Source: Methylotenera sp. (GTDB taxonomy: Bacteria > Pseudomonadota > Gammaproteobacteria > Burkholderiales > Methylophilaceae). Taken from it: a stretch of 42,776 nucleotides of DNA. Each line of letters opens with the position of its first letter. Positions within the stretch are counted from its first letter, which is position 1. Shown here piece after piece: positions 35,348-42,776 of the stretch. Location of the stretch: contig JAUSAG010000038.1 in assembly GCA_030652995.1 (NCBI GenBank), positions 1 through 42,776 on the forward strand, in the 5' to 3' direction. Below the pieces are notes generated by a model. It made no database searches. It worked only from the letters and a program-made list of their open reading frames with translations, and was not told where the DNA came from. The position numbers were made by a program, and so were the translations under genes.

Positions 35348-36038
35348 CCTTGTTTCCCAAGCTATCGTCTCTTGTCACGGATTAAACAAAACTTACCAAG
35401 GATTGGATGTTGCCGTGCTCAACGGCATTGACTTAAACATTAACATCGGTGAGCAAGTGGCGATTGTCGGTGCGTCAGGCTCTGGCAAAAGCACCTTGCT
35501 ACATTTGCTAGGCGGCTTGGATACACCGAGTAGCGGTGAAGTGCATATTCTAGGCAAAAATCTCACGCAGCTGTCGGAGTCGCAAAAAGGTGACTTACGT
35601 AATGCCTCGCTTGGGTTTGTCTATCAGTTCCATCATTTATTGCCGGAATTTACCGCGCTGGAAAACGTAGCGATGCCATTACTTATTCGCCGTATGGCGC
35701 GTGGGCAGGCGCTTACCATGGCCTGTGAAATGCTCACCAAAGTGGGTTTAGCGCATCGCCTGGAGCACATGCCGGGTGAACTTTCCGGTGGTGAGCGACA
35801 ACGTGCTGCCGTAGCACGGGCGATGGTCACGCAACCGCAATGTATTCTTGCGGATGAACCGACGGGCAACCTCGACCGTCACACTGCACATGTTGTGTTT
35901 GATTTGTTACTGGAAATGAATCAAGTGCAAAATGTGAGCTTGATCGTAGTCACCCACGATTTAGAGCTTGCGGAGAAAATGCAGCGGCAGTATAAGTTAG
36001 TCGATGGCATGTTGATGCCACTTAACGCAACGCTGTAA
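35340..36038 (+). CDS. lolD: lipoprotein-releasing system ATP-binding protein LolD
   Basis: ATPase of LolCDE. Walker A is [14 protein letters not shown], the LolD-specific region reads [23 protein letters not shown], the signature [15 protein letters not shown], Walker [13 protein letters not shown], and the switch His in [11 protein letters not shown]. Starting at 35340 gives 232 residues and an 8-base overlap with lolC; an ATG 12 bases upstream is also in frame. Confidence 0.96.
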   Translation: MNSLVSQAIVSCHGLNKTYQGLDVAVLNGIDLNINIGEQVAIVGASGSGKSTLLHLLGGLDTPSSGEVHILGKNLTQLSESQKGDLRNASLGFVYQFHHLLPEFTALENVAMPLLIRRMARGQALTMACEMLTKVGLAHRLEHMPGELSGGERQRAAVARAMVTQPQCILADEPTGNLDRHTAHVVFDLLLEMNQVQNVSLIVVTHDLELAEKMQRQYKLVDGMLMPLNATL

Positions 36039-36053
36039 GCTTTACCTTAAGCC

Positions 36054-37282
36054 GTGATTTCTTTTGCGCTGACTTTTGTTTTCGGTGCTTTTTGTTTACA
36101 ACAAATGCCTGTGTTGCCAAATCTGGTTTGGGCGCTTTTGCTTATTCCTTTAGTTCTAGTTGATTTATATCTCCGCAGTTCATCTCACTCAGTTTTAAAA
36201 GTTTTCAAATACCCACTCTGGTTAATTTTAAGTTTTTTATTCGGTTTTTTTTGGGCGGCTACTTTAGCCGCCATTAGACTCAGCGATGCGTTGCCGCGTG
36301 CGTGGAAGAGTCAACCCGTTGAATTAATTGGCGTAGTTCCAGCGTGTCTGAATTAACCGAACGCGGTGAGCGGTTTCGTTTTGATGTGGAAAAAGTGGTC
36401 ACGCTTGGCGCAATCATACCGCGTCACATTTATCTTAGTTTTTATCTGGCGAATAGCTGGGTAAAAATAAGCAGGCCGAGGTTCAAACGACACCACGGGT
36501 GGTCGCGTTTAGAGCGGGTGAGCGCTGGCAACTTACCGCACGCTTAAAGCGACCTCATGGCACACAAAATCCGCACGGTTTTGAATTTGAGTCGTGGGCG
36601 CTGGCTGAAAATATACGAGCAGCAGGTAGTATCAAGACCAAGGCCAATAATAAGAAGCTGCAAAACTTTGTTTGGCAGCCTAAGTATATGCTTGAGCATG
36701 TGCGCGAGAAAATTCAGCAACGTATTGTAAAAGTGCTCGAATACAAGCCCTATAGCGGCGTGATTCAAGCGTTGGTCATAGGTGACGACAGCCAAATTGC
36801 AGCAGATTATTGGCAGCTGTTTTTACGCACAGGCATTTCGCATCTCATGAGTATTTCTGGCTTGCACATTACCATGCTATCTGGCTTGGCGTTTGGGCTG
36901 ATGAGTTTTATTTGGCGGCGCATACCGCAGATAGCAACCAGACTTCCCACGCGTAAAGCCGCCACTTTGGCAGGCGTGGTGGCTGCGTTAATTTATGTGC
37001 TGATTGCTGGCTTTGCTTTGCCTACCCAACGGACCTTGTATATGTTGATGGTGTTTGCATTGGCGTTATGGGCAGGGCGGCAGTTGGTTATTTCTCAACC
37101 GATTCAAGCATCCCGCCCCTGAAGTGGGTGAGCGTTACCAAACATTTGGCAGCGCTATGTTTCGATCTGGCTATCACGGAGCAATTGAAATTAATTATCT
37201 AGGAAGTAAGTCTACAATTGAGGCATTGAGCTGCCGTAGCCAGAATAAGCGTTACTGGCATGACCGCTTTCATATTGAATAA
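36054..37282 (+). pseudogene. comEC: comEC/rec2 DNA-uptake channel, decayed
   Basis: Remains of ComEC, the inner-membrane channel for transforming DNA, are spread over three frames. Residues from GTG 36054 give two to three membrane segments and the start of the N-terminal domain. Frame then shifts near 36331-36345 (ELTERGERFRFDVEKV), again near 36456-36468 by an A-run, continuing with RAGERWQLTARLKRPHG and the competence-domain motif GISHLMSISGLHITMLSG. At about 37081-37097 the text jumps to the extreme C-terminus (FLNRFKHPAPEVGERYQ to RYWHDRFHIE, stop at 37282). Comparison with the usual ~750-800 aa suggests around 350-400 residues are missing, including most membrane helices and the metallo-beta-lactamase domain. 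Function is surely lost. Confidence 0.88.
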
Positions 37283-37435
37283 TTTGAAAAATACCTTGCA
37301 TTAAGTTTAGGCCGTTTATAAAACCATTGCAGTTGTAGCTTGCCCAAAAGCAGACTACAAGCTAAAGTATCGCAGGGGCTGATTTGCCGCATTTATAAAG
37401 AATTTTTTAATAGCATTTGAATTAGGAGTTGCACT

Positions 37436-38041
37436 GTGTGGGATATTATTCAAGCAGCAGGCTGGCCAATTTGGCCGTTGATCATTGCATCAGTCGTGGC
37501 TGTAGCCATTATAGGTGAGCGCTCTTTCGCGTTGCGTGAAAGAGCCGTGGCACCTGCAAATTTATTGCCGGAGCTACAAGCATGGCTTGCAAAGGGCGGC
37601 ATTACTAAAGAAACGATTGGCCGCTTAGAGCAACACTCTTTACTGGGTCGCGTTTTTGCTACGGCTTTAACCAATGCTAAATATTCACGTGAAATTACAA
37701 AAGAAGCCATTGAAGAAACAGCGCGTGCGGTCGCTCATGAGTTAGATAAATACTTATCTACACTGGGCACTATTGCAACGGTAGCGCCGCTGATGGGTTT
37801 GTTTGGTACCGTGTACGGCATGGTAGAATTATTTGGCGCATTTACCGCTACAGGCCATGATGTGGCGCAATTCGCACGAGGCATTTCAGTGGCTTTGTAT
37901 AACACTGCTGGTGGTATTGTCGTGGCAGTGCCAGCGATGATTGCTTACCGTTATTTCCGCTCAAAAGTGGATGGTTTGTTAATTGATATGGAACAGCAAT
38001 CGGTTAAGTTGGTTGAAATTCTACACGGCGAACGCAGTTAG
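37436..38041 (+). CDS. exbB: ExbB/TolQ family proton channel subunit
   Basis: Inner-membrane subunit that with ExbD turns proton flow into force on TonB- or Tol-type partners. The 201-residue protein has TM1 near 8-28 (GWPIWPLIIASVVAVAIIGERSF), a cytoplasmic loop, then TM2 and TM3 in LSTLGTIATVAPLMGLFGTVYGMVELF and ARGISVALYNTAGGIVVAVPAMIAYRYF, the MotA/TolQ/ExbB signature. Start is GTG at 37436 with AGGAG 8 bases before it. Positioned before exbD and lipid A genes, as in many betaproteobacteria; no tonB is adjacent. Confidence 0.94.
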   Translation: MWDIIQAAGWPIWPLIIASVVAVAIIGERSFALRERAVAPANLLPELQAWLAKGGITKETIGRLEQHSLLGRVFATALTNAKYSREITKEAIEETARAVAHELDKYLSTLGTIATVAPLMGLFGTVYGMVELFGAFTATGHDVAQFARGISVALYNTAGGIVVAVPAMIAYRYFRSKVDGLLIDMEQQSVKLVEILHGERS

Positions 38042-38116
38042 ATTGTTAAGACGCATGCATTGCGCCTCACGCTTTGCATAAAGCTAAAATCTTAATTTGA
38101 CCAGTAAGGGAATTAT

Positions 38117-38545
38117 ATGAATTTTCAACGAGGAAAGCGCCACGAAGACCTCGAAATAAATCTCGTGCCGTTGATTGATGTGCTGCTAGTGATTATTATC
38201 TTTTTGATAGTGAGCGCCACTTTTGCACGTACCAATGAGTTGCAAATCAACTTACCAACGGCTGAGGCAAACGTGCCGCAAGATAAGCCTTTAATGATAG
38301 AGGTGGCGATTGATGCCAGTGGACAATACGTGGTTGATGGTAAGCGCTTGACCGATAACGCGGTGGGGGCGATAGGCGCTGCGTTACAAGCCGCGGTTAC
38401 TAAGAGCAACAACAATAAAGAGCCGACAATTGTCATCAATGCTGACGCGAATACTACGCATCAGTCCGTGGTTAACGTGATGGAAGCCTCGCGAGTGGCT
38501 GGATATACACACATCACTTTCGCGACACAAGTTGACTCCAAATAA
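38117..38545 (+). CDS. exbD: ExbD/TolR family protein
   Basis: A 142-residue partner of ExbB: short cytoplasmic start, a single membrane helix NLVPLIDVLLVIIIFLIVSAT with the conserved proton-path Asp at residue 21, then a periplasmic domain. The ATG follows AAGGGA. It lies 75 bases after exbB, and msbA begins 140 bases later. Confidence 0.95.
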   Translation: MNFQRGKRHEDLEINLVPLIDVLLVIIIFLIVSATFARTNELQINLPTAEANVPQDKPLMIEVAIDASGQYVVDGKRLTDNAVGAIGAALQAAVTKSNNNKEPTIVINADANTTHQSVVNVMEASRVAGYTHITFATQVDSK

Positions 38546-38685
38546 ATAATACTAAGTCTTATAGAGTGTTTTCTACAACGCATGATCAATTTAAATTTTT
38601 AATACTGATGCTTAAACGCATCCTTATATTAAAGATGAGAACATCATAAAAATATTCAAGTACTGAAAATGACAGACCTCTAAAG

Positions 38686-40440
38686 ATGACAAAAGTTAGG
38701 CGTAACAAACAAAATCTCCCTGAAATTTCAAACGCAAAAGCACTGTATTTGCGCTTGTTTCGTTATGCTTGGCGTTATAAGTATGTATTTGTCACCAGTA
38801 TTCTTTCATTAGTGGTGCTTTCTGCCAGCAACACCGGCTTTCTCGCGCTGATTAAACAAGTCACCGATGAAGGTTTTGTTAAAAAAACAACAGGCCAAAC
38901 CGTGCTGTTGCCGCTGATGATCTTTGGTTTAATGATGGTTCGTGGCGTGGCAGGCTATATTTCGGTATATACCATGCGCGTTGTCGCGCGACGCGTGGTA
39001 GAAGATTTCCGCAAAGAAATGTTCAGCAAGTTGATGTTGCTACCCGTGCATTACTTTGATGCCCGCTCGTCTGGGGCGCTAGTATCGAAGTTTACCTACG
39101 ATGTTGAACGGCTCTCCAGCGCAACCACTCGATCTTGGCTCAATGTGTTGCGTGATATTTTAACTGTCGTCGGCTTGATTGCTTATATGCTCTATCTTGA
39201 TTGGCGGCTCACGCTTGTTTTTGCCACCGTACTGCCATTCGCTACTCTATATATCAGAAAAATAACCCCTAAACTAAAAGCCAATGCCAAAAACGTGCAG
39301 TTCAGCATGGGTGAAATGACTAAGTCTGCAGAGGAGGCGATTAGCGGACAACGTATCGTTAAAATTTTTGGTGCTCAAGATTTTGAATATAAGCGTTTTG
39401 CAGACATTGCGACCAATAATCGCCGCATAGAGCTACGCTTAACGCGTATTTCAGGCTTAAGTAGCTTTATTGTGGAAATGTTTGCTGCTTTGGCTCTGGC
39501 TTTGGTGATTTATTATGCTATGGGTAGTTTCTCCGTGGGTGAATTTGCAGCTTTTGTTGGCGCGCTGCTGATGCTGATTTCCCCCATTAAGCATATCGCC
39601 GCTGCTAATGAAGACTTTCAGGTAGGGTTGGCTGCGGCACAAAGCATTTTTGAGGTGATGGATGCCGTACCAGAGCAAGATGAAGGCAAAATTGAGATTA
39701 AACGCGCAAAAGGTGAAATTGAATTTAAAAATGTAACCTTACGTTATGAAAATGCCAGCGGCGTAGCGCTTGATAATTTAAGTTTTAACATAAAGGCTGG
39801 TGAAAAAGTCGCCTTGGTTGGGCGCTCAGGTGGTGGTAAAACCACATTGGTAAACTTGTTGCCGCGGTTTTACGAATTACAGCAGGGTTTGGTATTGCTA
39901 GATGGTGTGGATGTTCGTGCCGTCAAGCTTAGAAGTTTGCGTGAGCAATTTGCACTAGTAAGCCAAGATATCGTGTTGTTCAATGATACTATTTTTAATA
40001 ACATTGCCTATGGCGTGCTAAGAATTGCAACTGAAGACGAAGTGATCGCCGCAGCTAAGGCAGCACATGCTTGGGAGTTTATTCAAAAACTACCAGATGG
40101 TCTGCAAAATGAAATCGGTGATCGCGGTGTACGGTTGTCTGGCGGGCAACGTCAGCGTATCGCGATTGCACGCGCCATATTGAAAAATGCACCAATACTA
40201 TTGCTTGATGAGGCCACCTCTGCTTTGGATACCGAATCGGAGCAACACGTGCAGGCGGCGTTGGACACGCTCATGCAAAATCGAACTAGTATCGTAATTG
40301 CGCACCGACTTAGCACCATTGAAAATGCCGACCGCATTATGGTGATGGAACACGGTAAAATAATTGAAAACGGCTCACATAATGAGTTGATTAAACTAGA
40401 TGGTCATTATGCCAAGTTGTATCGAAAGCAATTCAGTTAG
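38686..40440 (+). CDS. msbA: lipid A export ABC transporter MsbA
   Basis: Flips lipid A-core across the inner membrane. The 584-residue half-transporter has six membrane helices in residues ~30-320, then the ATPase domain: Walker A GRSGGGKTT near residue 379 (Gly and Thr where Ser is more common), Q-loop SQDIVLF, signature LSGGQRQRIAIARA, Walker B ILLLDEATSALD and switch IAHRLSTI. MsbA-like identity rests on the length, sequence and the lpxK neighbour 24 bases downstream. The ribosome site is weak. Confidence 0.94.
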   Translation: MTKVRRNKQNLPEISNAKALYLRLFRYAWRYKYVFVTSILSLVVLSASNTGFLALIKQVTDEGFVKKTTGQTVLLPLMIFGLMMVRGVAGYISVYTMRVVARRVVEDFRKEMFSKLMLLPVHYFDARSSGALVSKFTYDVERLSSATTRSWLNVLRDILTVVGLIAYMLYLDWRLTLVFATVLPFATLYIRKITPKLKANAKNVQFSMGEMTKSAEEAISGQRIVKIFGAQDFEYKRFADIATNNRRIELRLTRISGLSSFIVEMFAALALALVIYYAMGSFSVGEFAAFVGALLMLISPIKHIAAANEDFQVGLAAAQSIFEVMDAVPEQDEGKIEIKRAKGEIEFKNVTLRYENASGVALDNLSFNIKAGEKVALVGRSGGGKTTLVNLLPRFYELQQGLVLLDGVDVRAVKLRSLREQFALVSQDIVLFNDTIFNNIAYGVLRIATEDEVIAAAKAAHAWEFIQKLPDGLQNEIGDRGVRLSGGQRQRIAIARAILKNAPILLLDEATSALDTESEQHVQAALDTLMQNRTSIVIAHRLSTIENADRIMVMEHGKIIENGSHNELIKLDGHYAKLYRKQFS

Positions 40441-40464
40441 TGGGTATTTCCGTGCTTTGTAAAA

Positions 40465-41457
40465 ATGGATAATTGGCTACAAGAGCAATGGCTTAAGTTT
40501 ACTTTTTGGCATATTTTCCTCATGCCGCTGTCTTGGGTTTTTGGCATGCTTACTACTGTCAGAAAGTGGCTATATAAAAACGGCTGGTTAAAAAGTGTTC
40601 GTTTGAGTGTGCCTGTTGTCATTATCGGCAACATCAATGTGGGCGGTACAGGAAAAACCCCCCTTGTTATCTGGCTTGCAGAACAGTTGCAGCTTGCTGG
40701 ATACAAGCCCGGCATTGTTAGTAGAGGTTACGGCGGTAACACTAAACAAGTGACAGAAGTAATGACCTTTAGTAACCCATTCGAAGTCGGTGACGAGCCA
40801 GTGTTGATTGCTACGCGTACATCTTGCCCTGTATTTGTTAGCGTAAATCGCATTGAGGCAGGGCAGGCATTGTTGGCAACATATCCAACATGTAACATCA
40901 TTATCAGTGATGATGGCCTGCAGCATTATCGACTGCAACGCGATGTTGAAATTATTGTGTACGACAGCGTCAAAGGTTTTGGCAACGGCGCTTTGCTGCC
41001 AGCAGGTCCGCTACGTGAATCAAAAAATAGACTAAAAACCGTAGATGCCGTGGTCAGTAATGGTAGCGTAGTGAACAATAAGTTGTTAGCAGTGAAGCCA
41101 ATTGAAATGCAGTTAGAATCAACAGCTTTTTATAATGCGCTTGATAAATGTATAACATCTGACGCACAAGTATTTTTGCATCAAAAAGTGCTGGCAATTG
41201 CTGGTATAGGTAACCCTGATCGATTTTTTAAGCAGCTACGACTGTTGGGTTTGAATTTTCAAAGTCGCGCTTATGCTGACCATTATGCCTTTAAGGCAGA
41301 AGATTTTGCAGGCACTGAGGCTGACATTGTCGTGATGACAGAAAAAGATGCGGTTAAATGCCGTTCGTTTGCAAGACCTAATTTTTGGGTGCTACCAGTA
41401 AACGCTGTGATAAATAATGAATTATTAGTCATAATATTAAATAAATTGAGAATGTAA
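40465..41457 (+). CDS. lpxK: tetraacyldisaccharide 4'-kinase
   Basis: Phosphorylates the 4' position of the lipid A disaccharide to give lipid IVA, at the inner membrane. The 330-residue protein has an N-terminal membrane helix (about 14-33), the P-loop [15 protein letters not shown] at about 53-67, [14 protein letters not shown], and [15 protein letters not shown]. Length is normal. msbA lies just upstream and the Trm112-like gene begins 1 base after the stop. Confidence 0.96.
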   Translation: MDNWLQEQWLKFTFWHIFLMPLSWVFGMLTTVRKWLYKNGWLKSVRLSVPVVIIGNINVGGTGKTPLVIWLAEQLQLAGYKPGIVSRGYGGNTKQVTEVMTFSNPFEVGDEPVLIATRTSCPVFVSVNRIEAGQALLATYPTCNIIISDDGLQHYRLQRDVEIIVYDSVKGFGNGALLPAGPLRESKNRLKTVDAVVSNGSVVNNKLLAVKPIEMQLESTAFYNALDKCITSDAQVFLHQKVLAIAGIGNPDRFFKQLRLLGLNFQSRAYADHYAFKAEDFAGTEADIVVMTEKDAVKCRSFARPNFWVLPVNAVINNELLVIILNKLRM

Positions 41458-41458
41458 A

Positions 41459-41641
41459 ATGGATACAAAGCTCCTTCAGATTTTGGTTTGCCCTGTCACC
41501 AAAGGCTCGTTGATCTACAATAAAGCAACTAATGAGCTTATTTCAAAATCTGCACGGCTTGCCTACCCGATCAAAGATGGCATTCCAGTGATGCTGGAAG
41601 ATGAGGCGCGACGCTTAGCGGACGATGAAGAAGTTGCATAA
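41459..41641 (+). CDS. Trm112/YcaR family small protein
   Basis: A 60-residue protein with the family pattern [14 protein letters not shown]...[20 protein letters not shown]. In other bacteria and eukaryotes Trm112-like proteins support methyltransferases; the bacterial YcaR role is uncertain. Only one Cys (Cys11) of the zinc-binding pattern is present, so it is a zinc-less form, as in many proteobacteria. Gene order lpxK-ycaR-kdsB is conserved. Confidence 0.94.
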   Translation: MDTKLLQILVCPVTKGSLIYNKATNELISKSARLAYPIKDGIPVMLEDEARRLADDEEVA

Positions 41642-41651
41642 CGCTAAACCA

Positions 41652-42413
41652 ATGGAATCCCCAGAATTCTATGTCGTTATTCCGGCACGCTATGCCAGTA
41701 CAAGGTTACCTGGTAAGCCTTTGCTGGAAATTGCCGGCAAGCCTATGGTGGTGTGCGTGGTTGAGCAAGCGCAGAAAAGCGGCGCAAAACAGATCATCGT
41801 TGCCACTGATGATCAGCGCATTGTCGATGCGGTAACCCAGTATGGTTATACGGCAATGCTTACACGAGCAGATCACTTGAGTGGTACGGATCGCATTGCT
41901 GAGGTGGCGTTGCGCAAATGTTGGCCAAATGACGCTATTGTGGTTAATGTGCAGGGAGACGAACCTATGATAGATCCTTCTCTTATTGTAGAAGTGGCAA
42001 AGATGCTGCAAAGCAACAAAGAGGCTGTAATGGCAACGGCATGTCATCCCATCCAGAGCAAGTCAGACTTTTTAAATCCAAATATAGTAAAAGTGGTATT
42101 AGACGGGCAAAGTAATGCGCTATATTTCAGTCGCGCGCCGATTCCTTACCCTAGAGACGCTTTTGCTAATAATGAGGACCTGCCATCCAACATCCCTGCA
42201 TATAGGCATGTTGGGTTATACGCTTACCGTACAAGTTTTCTTAAGCAATATACAAGCATACAGCCCGCTATAATTGAGCAGTATGAATGTCTTGAGCAGT
42301 TACGTGTGTTGCACCAAGGTTACAAAATCGCAGTAGCCATTTCTCAAAACGCTCCTGCGACTGGCGTAGATACAGAGCATGACCTAGTCTACGTACGAAG
42401 CCTTATGCAGTAA
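41652..42413 (+). CDS. kdsB: CMP-Kdo synthetase (3-deoxy-manno-octulosonate cytidylyltransferase)
   Basis: Activates Kdo with CTP for lipopolysaccharide core synthesis. Motifs: VVIPARYASTRLPGKPL, TRADHLSGTDRIAEV, VVNVQGDEPMI, FSRAPIPYPRD, YRHVGLYAYR, and the C-terminal GVDTEHDLVYV. The ATG at 41652 gives 253 residues and an N-terminus like that of E. coli KdsB. An earlier in-frame ATG at 41625 would add nine residues and overlap the previous gene by 17 bases; neither has a clear ribosome site. Confidence 0.96.
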   Translation: MESPEFYVVIPARYASTRLPGKPLLEIAGKPMVVCVVEQAQKSGAKQIIVATDDQRIVDAVTQYGYTAMLTRADHLSGTDRIAEVALRKCWPNDAIVVNVQGDEPMIDPSLIVEVAKMLQSNKEAVMATACHPIQSKSDFLNPNIVKVVLDGQSNALYFSRAPIPYPRDAFANNEDLPSNIPAYRHVGLYAYRTSFLKQYTSIQPAIIEQYECLEQLRVLHQGYKIAVAISQNAPATGVDTEHDLVYVRSLMQ

Positions 42414-42481
42414 ACGCCAATACTAGGCCTTGCTCAATAAGGTTTACATACAACAATCTACTTAAATTGTCACAATAGTTC

Positions 42482-42510
42482 TTGCGAAACCCATCTAGCT
42501 TTGTTATAGT
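42482..42510 (+). promoter_or_regulatory. promoter of the initiator tRNA gene
   Basis: -35 TTGCGA (42482-42487), 17-base spacer, -10 TATAGT (42505-42510). Transcription would start about 25 bases before the tRNA. Confidence 0.75.
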
Positions 42511-42543
42511 CTCACCTCTCGACGGCAAGCATGTCGAGCCGGA

Positions 42544-42620
42544 CGCGGGATGGAGCAGTCTGGCAGCTCGTCGGGCTCATAACCCGAAGGTCACAGGTTC
42601 AAATCCTGTTCCCGCAACCA
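42544..42620 (+). tRNA. initiator tRNA-Met (CAT)
   Basis: 77 nucleotides including encoded CCA, the same length as E. coli tRNA-fMet. The first base C and position 72 A cannot pair, the hallmark of bacterial initiator tRNA. The anticodon stem has three consecutive G-C pairs (GGG/CCC) around the loop CTCATAA with anticodon CAT. The T-arm has GGTTCAAATCC. It reads towards the right edge of the window. Confidence 0.98.
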
Positions 42621-42654
42621 AAAGTTTTAGTGCAGAAATACGACTCAGCGATAA

Positions 42655-42712
42655 TTAAAAGAGTTTTTAAATTATAGTTGACGGGTTTTAAAATCCCTGT
42701 AGAATGCGCGCC
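42655..42712 (+). promoter_or_regulatory. strong stable-RNA-type promoter, probably of an rRNA operon
   Basis: -35 TTGACG (42678-42683), 16-base spacer, -10 TAGAAT (42700-42705). It is preceded by an A/T-rich tract (42655-42677) that would serve as an UP element and followed by a GC-rich discriminator GCGCGCC, as in growth-rate-controlled rRNA promoters. The following bases hold an inverted CTTCG / CGAAG pair like an rRNA leader. No gene starts before the window ends. Confidence 0.65.
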
Positions 42713-42776
42713 TTCGCTAACGAAACAAGTAAACGAAGCGCTGCAAAATACGAGCGATGTTAATTAAATAATAAAT

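Noticed and set aside
1-42776. CRISPR array, prophage, toxin-antitoxin or defence island
   Set aside because: No regularly spaced repeats, integrase, phage structural genes or recognisable toxin pairs were seen; the dynamin-like GTPase alone is not enough to call defence.

Overview
The window reads as a stretch of core chromosome from a betaproteobacterium. Protein sequences, moderate-to-low GC and gene order (xseB-ispA-dxs-folE2, ribE-ribBX-yqgE-ruvX-pyrR-pyrB-pyrC', exbB-exbD-msbA-lpxK-ycaR-kdsB) best fit the Methylophilaceae (Methylotenera and relatives). This assignment comes from remembered family and synteny patterns, not from a search. Gene density is high, and most genes are housekeeping or cell-envelope genes.

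Left part (1-9.8 kb): the first ~190 bases look like the 3' end of an IS200/IS605-type (tnpB-like) element lying against the end of icd. icd is divergent from rluE, which overlaps a truncated glutamine amidotransferase gene broken by a small palindromic repeat. aroC with a clear terminator follows, then an HcaT-like transporter overlapping a periplasmic retropepsin-like protease. A long perfect hairpin separates these from the leftward isoprenoid operon xseB-ispA-dxs-folE2.

Centre (10-28 kb): a serine esterase stands divergent from a two-gene set, a class II cyclic-nucleotide phosphodiesterase-like hydrolase and a cyclic-nucleotide-binding/rhodanese protein. Then come a PilB/GspE-type ATPase, nadC, a glutathione transferase, a leftward marC-nudJ-mnmA-small gene group, rightward maf-rng, a leftward yggS-proC-yggT-dynamin operon, and divergent pilT-pilU, the retraction ATPases of type IV pili.

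Right part (28-42.8 kb): a tightly overlapping leftward riboflavin/pyrimidine operon runs from ribE to pyrC'. Its PyrC' and the second domain of its RibBA-like protein have lost their metal ligands and look like pseudoenzymes. Divergently, lolC-lolD is followed by a comEC pseudogene (two frameshifts plus a large internal deletion), then an envelope operon exbB-exbD-msbA-lpxK-ycaR-kdsB making and moving lipid A and Kdo precursors. The window ends with initiator tRNA-Met and a strong stable-RNA-type promoter pointing out of the window, probably into an rRNA operon.

I found no CRISPR array, prophage or obvious defence island. The most noteworthy signals are the decayed comEC beside intact pilT/pilU, the NAD-type coenzyme residues in Icd, the two pseudoenzymes, the repeat that truncates the amidotransferase, the cyclic-nucleotide gene pair, and the dynamin-like GTPase in the proC operon.
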